64,000 bases of DNA from Bacteroidia bacterium (GTDB lineage: Bacteria > Bacteroidota > Bacteroidia > J057 > JADKCL01), in contig JACJYV010000009.1 in assembly GCA_020635905.1 (NCBI GenBank), positions 310,001 to 374,000 of the forward strand. Reading direction: 5' to 3'. The notes beneath the pieces were generated by a model. The model was not told where the DNA came from. It did not search any database and saw nothing but the letters and a program-made list of their open reading frames with translations. Numbering within the stretch: the first letter of the stretch is position 1; the number at the start of each line of letters is the position of its first letter. Made by a program: the position numbers and the translations under genes. Of this stretch, positions 1 through 8,087 are shown one piece after another.

Positions 1-1683
1 GAGGCGTTGGTGGAATTGAGGGTTAAACGGCAGTTGAAGCTGTTGGCCAATGCGGGGATTCGAACCATGGGGGAGGATCTTTTTACGGTGAAGCAGTTGT
101 ATGAGGTCCAAAGCTGGCACAAATCCATTCAGGGAAAACATAAATTCACCACCGTGGCCACTGACAATCAGGCTTCGGGCGTTTATTCACGCTGGGACCG
201 TCACAACGGGGACATTTATAAGAAAATGGGCTGGTTTAAGCCCGGGGTTGAGGTCTGGATTGAAAACAAAAAAGATACCCGCGCGGAGGAACTTCAGGAT
301 GGGTCCTTCCGTTTTTATGACCTCAAGCCCTACATTCGCATCGTGGATGTGGAGAAATTCAGCCTCGACCTCAATTATAATTACCGTCTGGACCTGGCTC
401 AGAAAGATTCAGTTTACCGCAAAAAATCGCTGGCTCATACGGAATACATCAAGTTTATCGTCAGCCCCGTGGAGAATCTGCGCCTCCAGAATACCACTTC
501 CTACCGTGAATTTTACCTGCAGGACAGCGTCTTTGCCGAGGACGGTTTGGGCGATTCCAAAACCCTCATCACCAACTTTCAGGGCAATTATTTTACCAAA
601 AACCGCCTCCTGTACTCCAACCTGATCTACGAAGTGACCTCAGAGCAGCTGGCCAAACGCGACGTGGCCTATATTGAAACCAATCCCGGGCAGGGGCAAT
701 ACATCTGGGAGGATAAAAACGGGGATAATCAGCAGGATCTGGATGAATTTTTGCCCACCACGGACCCCACACTTTCGCCCAATTACATTCAGGTGGTCAT
801 TCCAACCCGCGATTTGCGTCCCACCACCAACCTCAATTTTCAGGGCAATTTCAAACTGGATTTCAAACGGGTTTTTGATCGTTCCAAAAACCCCTTCAAG
901 GAAACCCTGCGCAACTTCATTTCCATCACCAATTTTCGCCTGAGCCAGAAAAAGGAAGCTGGCAGTGCCCTGGAAAATTACCTGATCAACATCAAGCGCC
1001 TTTTTGCCGACACCACTTTGCTGGACGCGCGCTACACTTTCAGGGAGGATGTTTACTTTTTTCAGAATAATCCTGTGGGTGACCTGAAATTTTCCTTTTC
1101 TGACAATAAATCCATGCTGTTTCTCTCTGTGGGGCAGGAATTTCGTTCAGTCAAATTCTGGGGTTCCAATCAGAGGTTGAATTTTGGCAAGAATAAAAGC
1201 ATTGAAAATGAAATTCGCATTGGCGACAAAGTCAATAACAGCGAGAACCTGGAGGAGCGCAATTATAACATCCATTTTCTGGAACTTTCGCCCCAGGTCA
1301 ATTTTCAGCTGAGCCGTAAAGTCCGACTTTCGCTGGGCTATGATTTTAAGGATAAAGTTAACCACACAGACAGCGTTGCCAATGATACCCGCGTAAGTTT
1401 TCACAAGGTAAAAGCAGATTTGAAAATCAACTTCAAGGACCGCAACAACCTGTTTACCAAGCTGGAATTGGTGTATGTGGGCGAAAAAGGGCCACCCGCC
1501 AGCTTTGCTGCTGATTACGAGCTCAAAGAGTCATTGAAGACGGGTTTCAACGCTCTTTGGCAGGTTTTTTCCACCATTTATTTCTCTAAAACCCTCGAAT
1601 TGGGCATCACCTACGACGGACGGGCATCAGAGGCCAATCCTGTAATTCACACTGGAAGGGTCCAATTGAAAGCTTTCTTTTAA
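1..1683 (+). CDS. C-terminal part of a large outer-membrane beta-barrel-like protein (partial)
   Basis: The frame is open from the first base of the window, so the N-terminus lies outside it; at least 560 residues are present. The sequence alternates aromatic/hydrophobic and polar residues in many short strand-like blocks (for example FSLDLNYNYRLDL and VRLSLGYDFKDKV) and ends in a phenylalanine pair, as outer-membrane barrels often do. Near residue 238 an Asp-rich stretch (EDKNGDNQQDLDEF) resembles a calcium-binding DxNxDxxxD loop seen in many Bacteroidota surface proteins. I do not recognise the family. Barrel location in the outer membrane is inferred from composition only. There is no terminator directly after the stop and the next gene has its own promoter. 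Confidence 0.65.
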   Translation, partial: EALVELRVKRQLKLLANAGIRTMGEDLFTVKQLYEVQSWHKSIQGKHKFTTVATDNQASGVYSRWDRHNGDIYKKMGWFKPGVEVWIENKKDTRAEELQDGSFRFYDLKPYIRIVDVEKFSLDLNYNYRLDLAQKDSVYRKKSLAHTEYIKFIVSPVENLRLQNTTSYREFYLQDSVFAEDGLGDSKTLITNFQGNYFTKNRLLYSNLIYEVTSEQLAKRDVAYIETNPGQGQYIWEDKNGDNQQDLDEFLPTTDPTLSPNYIQVVIPTRDLRPTTNLNFQGNFKLDFKRVFDRSKNPFKETLRNFISITNFRLSQKKEAGSALENYLINIKRLFADTTLLDARYTFREDVYFFQNNPVGDLKFSFSDNKSMLFLSVGQEFRSVKFWGSNQRLNFGKNKSIENEIRIGDKVNNSENLEERNYNIHFLELSPQVNFQLSRKVRLSLGYDFKDKVNHTDSVANDTRVSFHKVKADLKINFKDRNNLFTKLELVYVGEKGPPASFAADYELKESLKTGFNALWQVFSTIYFSKTLELGITYDGRASEANPVIHTGRVQLKAFF

Positions 1684-1864
1684 CTTTGCCAAATTGCTTG
1701 CGGATTGTTAATAATCTTGCATTTGAATTTGATAACATGTTAGAAAAAACTCAGAGTTTGGATAGGGAAATTTCAATTCAGTTTATATATTTGAAAAGTC
1801 AACTCAGGCCCATTCGGGCAATTCTGATCAGACCTTTTGCCGGTTAAGGGAGCAGCAAATATGA

Positions 1865-1895
1865 TTTCATTTTGACTGCTTAATTCTTACTTTTG
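1865..1895 (+). promoter_or_regulatory. Bacteroidota-type promoter for the sugar-1-phosphate transferase gene
   Basis: TTTC at 1865-1868, 19 bp, then TACTTTTG at 1888-1895 fits the Bacteroidota primary-sigma pattern (TTTG/-33, TAnnTTTG/-7). It leaves a leader of about 20 nt before the TTG start at 1921. A second -7-like TATATTTG lies at 1786-1793 without a good -33 box. Confidence 0.5.
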
Positions 1896-1920
1896 TTCGG
1901 CTTTAAAATGTGTTAAAGGT

Positions 1921-3078
1921 TTGGAGAAAATCATCGTAATCGTCATTCTTTGCTCAACTCTGTTTTCATTTCTCCTGAATCGGATTTTGTACAAATTCAG
2001 TAGTACATTAGGGATTCACAACAACGGGAAAAATAACACGGAAGGAAATATCATTCGCTGGGCCAGTACTTCAAAGCCAACGGTCGGCGGAATCGTATTT
2101 TTCATCGTCTTTATCCTGGCCGCGCTGGTGGTTTTCATCATGCAGGGCACTTCGCAGGAATTTTCCTCGGACTTTCTGTGCATGCTGGTGGTCGTTACCC
2201 TGGGCTTTATGATCGGTCTGCAGGACGATGCATACAATACCAATCCGTTGCTCAAATTTGGTGGACAGCTTTCCTGCGGCATCATCATGGTCCTTTTCGG
2301 GGTCCATATCGACCTTTTTGGGGTGCCTGTGCTGGATTATGCCCTGACCATTTTCTGGGTGGTGGGCATCATGAACAGCATCAACCTGCTGGATAATATG
2401 GATGGGGTGACCGCCACGGTTTCCCTCATGATCATCGTCACCACCCTCATTCTGATGCGGGTGTACGACGTGGGAGTGGATCCGTTTTTCATCACGCTGA
2501 TCGCAGTTTCAGGTGGTTTGGTTGGATTTTTGATTCTCAACTGGAAACCCAGCAAAATCTACATGGGCGACACAGGCAGCCAGTTTCTGGGGGTCCTGCT
2601 GGCCTTTATTGGGGTAAAATACCTGTGGAATATCCGCGCTTTCGACGATCGTGTGGTTACCTCCATGCAGATCATCGCCCCCGTTATGACCTTTCTGGTG
2701 CCCATTCTGGACACCTCCTTTGTGACCATGGCCCGCATCATGCGGCGGCAATCCCCCTTCGTGGGCGGCAAGGACCACCTGGCTCACCACCTGACCCACA
2801 TTGGGGTCAAGGAAGGATTTATGCCTGTTCTTTTGGGACTGGTTTCAGTCTTTTCGGGCATTCTGGCGATCTTTGCTTCCAAGTACGTATTCCAGTGGAA
2901 TCACGGTTTCACCGCACTCTTTTCTGGCTATCTGGTGGCTGCCTTCATCATCTTTTGGTTCCTCTACAAGCGCGGCGAGCGCATTGGACGGATCCGTGAA
3001 CGCTGGGCCAAGCGACACCTCCATGCCGTGGCCAAGAAGCCTGAGGCCGCCAAAGCGCCCCAGAAAATGTCCTCCTGA
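1921..3078 (+). CDS. Undecaprenyl-phosphate sugar-1-phosphate transferase (WecA/TagO/MraY superfamily)
   Basis: A 385-residue polytopic membrane protein that should transfer a sugar-1-phosphate from a UDP-sugar to polyprenyl phosphate on the cytoplasmic face, the first lipid-linked step of a surface polysaccharide. Visible superfamily motifs in order: the Asp pair in LQDDAYNTNPLLKF, NLLDNMDGVT, the MGDTGSQFLG loop, and the C-terminal His motif HHLTHIG. The last 40 residues are a basic cytoplasmic tail. No ATG lies in frame nearby, so the TTG at 1921 is chosen; the promoter position agrees. The gene is followed 11 nt later by a glycosyltransferase, which suggests a polysaccharide operon. WecA/TagO-like is more likely than MraY because no mur genes are near. 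The exact sugar is unknown. Confidence 0.87.
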   Translation: MEKIIVIVILCSTLFSFLLNRILYKFSSTLGIHNNGKNNTEGNIIRWASTSKPTVGGIVFFIVFILAALVVFIMQGTSQEFSSDFLCMLVVVTLGFMIGLQDDAYNTNPLLKFGGQLSCGIIMVLFGVHIDLFGVPVLDYALTIFWVVGIMNSINLLDNMDGVTATVSLMIIVTTLILMRVYDVGVDPFFITLIAVSGGLVGFLILNWKPSKIYMGDTGSQFLGVLLAFIGVKYLWNIRAFDDRVVTSMQIIAPVMTFLVPILDTSFVTMARIMRRQSPFVGGKDHLAHHLTHIGVKEGFMPVLLGLVSVFSGILAIFASKYVFQWNHGFTALFSGYLVAAFIIFWFLYKRGERIGRIRERWAKRHLHAVAKKPEAAKAPQKMSS

Positions 3079-3089
3079 GGGAAGAAGCT

Positions 3090-4298
3090 TTGCATATCCT
3101 TTATCTTCATCAGTACTTTTGTCCTCCAGGTGGTAGCGGCAATAACCGCTCCTTTGAACTGGCCAAAGAATGGGTGAAGCTGGGCCATCAGGTTACCCTG
3201 ATTACCTCACCAGCCTATTTTCCCGCGGAGAGCAAAGCCAATTTGCTGAAGGGAAAGGCGGAAATTCAGGAAATTGAAGGTATTACCGTACACATCCTGC
3301 CTGTTGATTATGACCACCTGATGCCGTTCAGCAAAAGAATTCTTTCCTGGATTCGATTTTACCGCCAAATTCTGTCCCGTACCCGCTCATTCAGCCAGAT
3401 ACCTGATCTGATTTTTGCCAGTTCCACTCCATTGACCGTGGGGGAGGCAGGCAGAAAACTGGCCCGCAGGTGGCAGCGCCCTTTCGTATTCGAAACGGTG
3501 GATGTGTGGCCAGATGTGCCCATCGGCATGGGGATTGTCAAAAACCCGTTTTTGGTTCGTTGGCTGAATCGTCGTACGAACAAAATCTACGCTGAATCTG
3601 CCGCGGTGGTGACGCTTTCTGAGGGGATGCAGGCGCAGGTGCTATCACATGGAGCAGAGCCTGGCAAGGTGTTTGTTTTCCATAATGGCACCCATCCTGA
3701 AGAGTTTCCTTTTGTGGAAAGGAGTGTAACTCCTGACCGGGTCGAAGTCCTTTACACGGGAACTGTGGGGCTCGCCAATGGGCTGGACCAGTTGGTAAAG
3801 GTGGCGGAAAAGTTAAAGGAAATGGGGCGAAACGATATCAGAATTACCATTTTGGGTGGGGGAAATGACCTTGAGCGGGTGAAAGGTTTGGCCAATCAGG
3901 CAAAGATGCCCAATCTGCGTTTTTTGCAGCGGGTTCCCAAGGAAGAAGTTCCCGCTATCCTCGCCTCTGCAAGCATAGGCGTGGTCAGTTTTGCCCCGTT
4001 TCCCGTTCTGGAAGCCAACAGCGCCAATAAATTCTATGATTACCTCGCCTCAGGCCTGCCCGTTTTGCTCAATTACGAGGGCTGGCAGGCCCATTATCTG
4101 AGGGATTGGAACGCAGGGTTGAGTTCTCCCCAGGGAGATCAAAACGCATTTCTCGAAAACCTGCTGAAACTTGCAGATTCACCTGAATTATGCAGTGAAA
4201 TGGGACGAAACGGGCGCAGACTTGCGCTGGAAAAATTTGACCGCCGGGCCATTGCCCGCGGTCTGTCAGACCTTTTTGAGCGGATTATTTTACCGTAA
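3090..4298 (+). CDS. Glycosyltransferase family 4 (WcaI-like)
   Basis: A 402-residue GT-B fold glycosyltransferase. The N-terminal Rossmann half begins HILYLHQYFCPPGGSGNNR with the glycine loop that contacts the nucleotide sugar; the C-terminal half carries the E-x7-E-type segment around EANSANKFYDYLASGLPV. No signal peptide or clear membrane segment is present, so it probably acts at the inner face of the membrane. The start is a TTG at 3090 preceded by an AGGGAAGA Shine-Dalgarno-like stretch. It follows the sugar-1-phosphate transferase by 11 nt and probably extends the same lipid-linked glycan. Its stop overlaps the convergent coiled-coil gene by 14 nt. The donor and acceptor cannot be read from the sequence. 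Confidence 0.87.
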   Translation: MHILYLHQYFCPPGGSGNNRSFELAKEWVKLGHQVTLITSPAYFPAESKANLLKGKAEIQEIEGITVHILPVDYDHLMPFSKRILSWIRFYRQILSRTRSFSQIPDLIFASSTPLTVGEAGRKLARRWQRPFVFETVDVWPDVPIGMGIVKNPFLVRWLNRRTNKIYAESAAVVTLSEGMQAQVLSHGAEPGKVFVFHNGTHPEEFPFVERSVTPDRVEVLYTGTVGLANGLDQLVKVAEKLKEMGRNDIRITILGGGNDLERVKGLANQAKMPNLRFLQRVPKEEVPAILASASIGVVSFAPFPVLEANSANKFYDYLASGLPVLLNYEGWQAHYLRDWNAGLSSPQGDQNAFLENLLKLADSPELCSEMGRNGRRLALEKFDRRAIARGLSDLFERIILP

Positions 4299-5217
4299 AG
4301 GAAGATTTTCCAATCTCAAACCCTTCACAGTAAACTTTCACTCCGTAATCACCTTTGACCCATTTCTGGTCGTCTGGCTTGTCGTAATCTGCACAGACAT
4401 TTTTGGTCTTGCCATCGTATTCCAGGGTGGACTTCATGGAGTAAGCCAGTTGGTCTTTTTGAAATTCGAAGGTGCCGCTCTGCTTGTTTCCATCGTTCAC
4501 CACTTTTCCGTCCGGACCAGTGATTACGAAATAGACTTCTTTGGTGCCTTGTTTGGTCACTGTATTTTCCAGGGCATCAAAACAGCAACGCAGGGTTTGC
4601 AGACGTCCTTCGCGGAATTCGCGGTCTTCATCCACTTTGCCACTGCGCTTCACCCTGAAAAACTGGAAATCGTCCGTTTTGAGGATGGCGGCGGCTTCCA
4701 GCATGGTGTTTTTCAACAGATTTTCCTGTTCCAGGTTGAATTTGTCATCCTGAAGCGCCTCCACATTGCTTTTCAGCGTATTATTCTCGGTGGTGAGCTC
4801 AGTAACCTGTTCTTTCAGCTCGTCGATCTCAGCCTGGTATTTTTTGATGTAGTAATTCAGCTGATCCACTTTGCCTTTCAACTCTTCCATCTCCGTTTTG
4901 GTGATGCGGTTGGTTTTGTACAGCAGGTCGATTTTCTTTTGTTTTTCCAGAATTTCGAGTTCCTTTTCGGCCAGCAACCTGTCCTTTTCCTGGATTTCCA
5001 GATCCTTGTCCTCCAGTTCCACTTTGAAATCTTTCAGATCATCTTCCAGATCGAGGATTTCCACGTTCAGGTCTTCAATTTTGTATTCGTATTGTTCCTT
5101 ATCTTTTTTGAGATCGAGGTTTTGTTTGATCAAAAATCCAATTGCGCCCAGGGCAATTACGCCTGCAGCCACAAGAAGAATAAGATTTCTGGTTTTCGCT
5201 TTATTTTCGGAGCTCAT
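4285..5217 (-). CDS. Membrane-anchored coiled-coil protein with C-terminal beta domain
   Basis: A 310-residue protein starting at the ATG at 5217 (MSSENKAKTRN); a TTG 69 nt upstream is in frame but less likely. Residues about 12-28 form one hydrophobic membrane anchor (LILLVAAGVIALGAIGFLI). Residues about 30-185 are a long heptad-rich coiled coil dense in Glu, Lys and Leu. The last 90 residues look like a small beta domain (VYFVITGPDGKVVND, then WVKGDYGVKVYCEG). It probably spans the inner membrane once with the coiled coil in the periplasm. The family is not recognised; no enzymatic motif is visible. A promoter is visible just upstream at 5246-5276. Confidence 0.75.
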   Translation of the reverse strand: MSSENKAKTRNLILLVAAGVIALGAIGFLIKQNLDLKKDKEQYEYKIEDLNVEILDLEDDLKDFKVELEDKDLEIQEKDRLLAEKELEILEKQKKIDLLYKTNRITKTEMEELKGKVDQLNYYIKKYQAEIDELKEQVTELTTENNTLKSNVEALQDDKFNLEQENLLKNTMLEAAAILKTDDFQFFRVKRSGKVDEDREFREGRLQTLRCCFDALENTVTKQGTKEVYFVITGPDGKVVNDGNKQSGTFEFQKDQLAYSMKSTLEYDGKTKNVCADYDKPDDQKWVKGDYGVKVYCEGFEIGKSSFTVK

Positions 5218-5245
5218 GAATGGGTAGCTTATAAAGATTTGTGTG

Positions 5246-5276
5246 CAAAAATAAGGATTAAATAGGACACCATAAA
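5246..5276 (-). promoter_or_regulatory. Promoter for the coiled-coil gene
   Basis: On the minus strand TTTA (5273-5276), 19 bp, TATTTTTG (5246-5253). Correct spacing and close match to the Bacteroidota consensus, about 29 nt before the ATG at 5217. Confidence 0.45.
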
Positions 5277-5355
5277 ACGGGCGCAATTCTTTTTGTCCAG
5301 AATTACCCTGGGAGTGTCCAATGCACTTAACGTTGGGAGGGAAGGGGTATTATAA

Positions 5356-5476
5356 GGGAGCCTCTGAAAACACAGAAATCAAGGCAGACGCAGATGAGGA
5401 AAGCGCAGTTTACTAAAGTAAATGAGCATTTCTGAACCAGTTATAACGCAGAGATTCGAAGTTTTTGGAGGTAATA
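5356..5476. repeat. 121-bp dispersed terminal-inverted-repeat element, copy 1 (MITE-like)
   Basis: One of three copies in the window (others 57126-57246 and 60481-60602). The left end reads GGGAGCCTCTGAAAAC and the right arm GTTTTTGGAGGT; the last four bases (AATA) have diverged from the TCCC of copy 3. The core shares AAGCGCAGTTTAC, then GTAAATGAGCATTTCTGA with the other copies, forming a TTTAC-N4-GTAAA hairpin. The flanks are ATAA at 5352-5355 and ATAA at 5477-5480, compatible with a 4-bp target duplication, although the region is AT-rich. No transposase is encoded. Confidence 0.75.
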
Positions 5477-5480
5477 ATAA

Positions 5481-5846
5481 AAAAACAGCCCGAAGCGGGG
5501 ATCTTTTTTCATTTCGTTACTCAGCCGCAGAATACAGATAACAAAAGCGGAGAGTTGCTTCTCTGTGAATGTCCAATGCGAAAGCTATTTCTCTTTGAAT
5601 TGGAGAAGCTGAATTGATTTTTTTGTTCCTCGACTTCGGGTGTTTTTCAAGAGAAAAAATTACCGGGAAATCTCGGCTCATCCCAATAGGCACAAAGGGG
5701 GATGAGGCGGGTATGATAAAGAACGAATGGTCATTTTGCTTTTATACCACACGGGAATTTCCCACTAATTTCAAAGTTAACACTTTTACTTTAGAATGAG
5801 GTGACGATCGACGACATTTTACCTGAAATTCATTCATCAGGCATAA
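5481..5846. other. Intergenic stretch without a supported gene
   Basis: About 370 bases between the repeat element and the terminator of the first BNR gene. A weak A-run, CCCG-AAG-CGGG, T-run hairpin at 5481-5508 could be a degraded terminator. A 61-codon open frame at 5614-5799 has no signal peptide, no recognisable motif and no ribosome binding site, so it is not called. Confidence 0.4.
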
Positions 5847-5876
5847 ATAAAGGCGCCCCGGGTGGAGCGCCTTTAT
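5847..5876 (-). terminator. Rho-independent terminator of the first BNR/T9SS gene
   Basis: Perfect 10-bp stem ATAAAGGCGC (5847-5856) / GCGCCTTTAT (5867-5876) with a 10-nt loop. Read on the minus strand it lies 18 nt after the stop of the gene ending at 5894 and is followed by a U-rich tail. Confidence 0.75.
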
Positions 5877-5893
5877 CATACATCCAGATTTGG

Positions 5894-7933
5894 TTACTTA
5901 ATATTTATCAGTTTTTGGGAATAATTTGCGGCAGTGGTTTTCAGTTCACACAAATACACTCCTGGTGCCCAATTTTCAGTTTTTACTGCAAAACTGTGTT
6001 CTCCAGCAGGAAGAATTCCCTGAGCCACGGTGGTCATTTTTCGCCCCAGAAGGTCTGACACAGACAATTCCACCTGATCAGTTTTTTCCAGTTCAAAGGA
6101 AAGAGTTACCTGGCTGGTGGCAGGATTGGGGTACCCGGGTTTCAGATTGGCGGAGGTGGCGGGGAGGTCTTTATCCCTTGAAATTCCTATGCAATTCCAG
6201 TAGTCAAATGAAAAATTCAAGAGGGCAGGATCTTTAAATGAATGTTCAATAATTTCTGCATCGTTCCCTGCATAAATGCCCGCACAAGATAAATTTTGGT
6301 CGCCAATGAGCAAATCAATCCAGACAATGGGTAAGTAATGGCGATTGCCCGAGGCTGAGGTGATTACCTCAGGGGCCATAGAGGGCCACAGCGCTTTTCC
6401 ATCCCAGAGCAAATCCTTATCAGTAATTTTTTGATGACAGGTTTGGGTGCCATCCGTTATGCGTTTTCCCGAAATTCTCAGGTTGGGAGCCAGGTTTCTG
6501 AATTCACCGAATCCCGTGACGGTGGTGTCAGAATCCACCCAACTGAAAAAAATCCGTGAACCATCGTGGGTACGGGAGACCTGGCAGAAATTATCCATGG
6601 TGATGGGGTCATTAACATTGCCAAATTCTCCCCTGAAAGCCAAAATGGGAGCCAGATAGGAAACATCCCAGGTTGCGCCTCCGTCGGGGGTGAAAATGTC
6701 CGCCATGAATTTGCCGAGGCCGGCAAAGACAGCATAGGCGGGAGGTTGACCTCCCGTGGTGGTTCCGTTGGCAATGATCGTTCCAATATGCAGGTTTCCG
6801 TTCATATCCACCGTGATATCAAAATCAAAGCCCGTGGTGGGGCGCCCGCTACCTATTGGAATGGTGTCGCCAGTAAGGGAATCAATGGTTACCCAAAGGG
6901 AAGTGAGGGTGTCGTGGATCCAGGGTATGGTGCGCAGGTCAATTTCAGTGGGGCTGGCATCCCAGGTAATGCCTCCGTCCTCCGTTTTGAAATAACAGGG
7001 CATTACCAGCGAATCGTGTCCACCCACGATATCGCCCAGCCAGACCACGTAGCCCGTCTCTCCGTCGGGTGAGAAAGAAATATTGGGCCCGACCGTGATG
7101 CCGCCTCCCGGGCCAATGAAGTGGTTAGGCACCAGCGTATCGTGGCGGCTCCAGTCAAAATCCTGGCTGGAAGCGTTGTAAACGCCTTTGTAGAGGTAAA
7201 TATTTTCGTTATTCTGATCGAATTCAGCGGTCCAGAATTCTCCCGGCATTCCCTCACACAAACCGCCCGGGGTTTGGACGGGATCAGGGTCAGTAATGTA
7301 ATTTTCCGTGCTGGTTACGAATGGGCCATTGGTCACCTCTGCCATACCAAATACATGACCACTGAATCCTGCGACAGGAGTTTGGTAGGTTGGCCCGCCC
7401 CAAATCAGTTTCTCATCAAAGGGAAAATTGCTGGCCGACTGGTTCCAATGGGTCATGTTGGGGAAGCGACCCTGGCTGGTGTAAAGAGTTTGCAGAGGGC
7501 CAATTTCCGTGGTCCAACTCAACCCTGCATCCGTGGATAGATCATACCTGAATTTGCCGGTGGCGGTGCTTCCACCTCCCCAGATGGTGACGTCCTGGCG
7601 ATGAATCCAGGCCACCAGGCCCGTTTCAGTATTAGCTACTACCTGATTTTGTTCGGGGTGAATGGCGGAAAAGACATTCGTCATTCTTCCAATTGAGATT
7701 GGGTTGATTGCAGAAGGAGCCAGGGGGGGGGCAGATGGGGAGGAGGTCTGGGCCGGGCTCACTTTTGCCGCGCTCACCAGATTTTTTTCTTGCTGGAATA
7801 ATTGCTTTTGTTCGGGGCGAATCGTTTCTGATTGAGTGATTTGGGCCTGATTTGCAAAAGCCCGCCGCGGCTTTTGAGCCATGAGGTGGAGGGTCAAAGA
7901 GCAGAGAATGAATAAGGTTATTAAGTTCTTCAT
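5894..7933 (-). CDS. Secreted Asp-box (BNR) repeat protein with T9SS sorting domain, paralogue 1
   Basis: A 679-residue exported protein. The start is the ATG at 7933, which gives a clean signal peptide (MKNLITLFILCSLTLHLMAQ); in-frame codons further upstream would spoil it. Three Asp-box motifs are visible (STDAGLSWTTEIG, KTEDGGITWDASP, FTPDGGATWDVSY), the hallmark of sialidase-type beta-propellers. Catalytic sialidase residues are not recognised, so an adhesive or binding role is equally possible. The last 80 residues form a type A T9SS domain (PGYPNPATSQVTLSF to the terminal LINIK), predicting export across the outer membrane and cell-surface anchoring or release. It is the most downstream of three tandem paralogues, about 155 nt after paralogue 2, with its own terminator. 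Confidence 0.85.
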   Translation of the reverse strand: MKNLITLFILCSLTLHLMAQKPRRAFANQAQITQSETIRPEQKQLFQQEKNLVSAAKVSPAQTSSPSAPPLAPSAINPISIGRMTNVFSAIHPEQNQVVANTETGLVAWIHRQDVTIWGGGSTATGKFRYDLSTDAGLSWTTEIGPLQTLYTSQGRFPNMTHWNQSASNFPFDEKLIWGGPTYQTPVAGFSGHVFGMAEVTNGPFVTSTENYITDPDPVQTPGGLCEGMPGEFWTAEFDQNNENIYLYKGVYNASSQDFDWSRHDTLVPNHFIGPGGGITVGPNISFSPDGETGYVVWLGDIVGGHDSLVMPCYFKTEDGGITWDASPTEIDLRTIPWIHDTLTSLWVTIDSLTGDTIPIGSGRPTTGFDFDITVDMNGNLHIGTIIANGTTTGGQPPAYAVFAGLGKFMADIFTPDGGATWDVSYLAPILAFRGEFGNVNDPITMDNFCQVSRTHDGSRIFFSWVDSDTTVTGFGEFRNLAPNLRISGKRITDGTQTCHQKITDKDLLWDGKALWPSMAPEVITSASGNRHYLPIVWIDLLIGDQNLSCAGIYAGNDAEIIEHSFKDPALLNFSFDYWNCIGISRDKDLPATSANLKPGYPNPATSQVTLSFELEKTDQVELSVSDLLGRKMTTVAQGILPAGEHSFAVKTENWAPGVYLCELKTTAANYSQKLINIK

Positions 7934-8039
7934 GAGGTAAGTTGTTTTTTTGTTAAAAAGGTACATTTTTTGCAAACATTTGAGTATCAGCTATCTGCAC
8001 ATAAAAATGCGGACTGATGAGCAAATGTGGGAGGGTAAA

Positions 8040-8074
8040 AAAACAGGCTGACCAACCAGTAGCCAGCCTGTTTT
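8040..8074 (-). terminator. Terminator of the second BNR/T9SS gene
   Basis: Stem AAAACAGGCTG (8040-8050) / CAGCCTGTTTT (8064-8074), 13-nt loop, followed on the minus strand by a run of U. It lies 14 nt after the stop of the gene ending at 8088. The stem core CAGGCTG is the same as in the terminator of the third paralogue. Confidence 0.85.
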
Positions 8075-8087
8075 GAGGAGATCAGAA

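Noticed and set aside
4171..5265. Long plus-strand open frame (364 codons) across the coiled-coil gene
   Set aside because: It is antisense to a well-supported gene, is extremely Phe-rich as expected from complementing Glu/Lys codons, and has no motif or ribosome binding site.
5481..5508. A-run/CCCG-AAG-CGGG/T-run hairpin as a terminator
   Set aside because: The GC stem has only four pairs with mismatches before the A/T arms; no gene ends close enough to need it.
5614..5799. 61-codon open frame in the gap after repeat copy 1
   Set aside because: No signal peptide, motif, promoter or ribosome binding site; composition like non-coding DNA.
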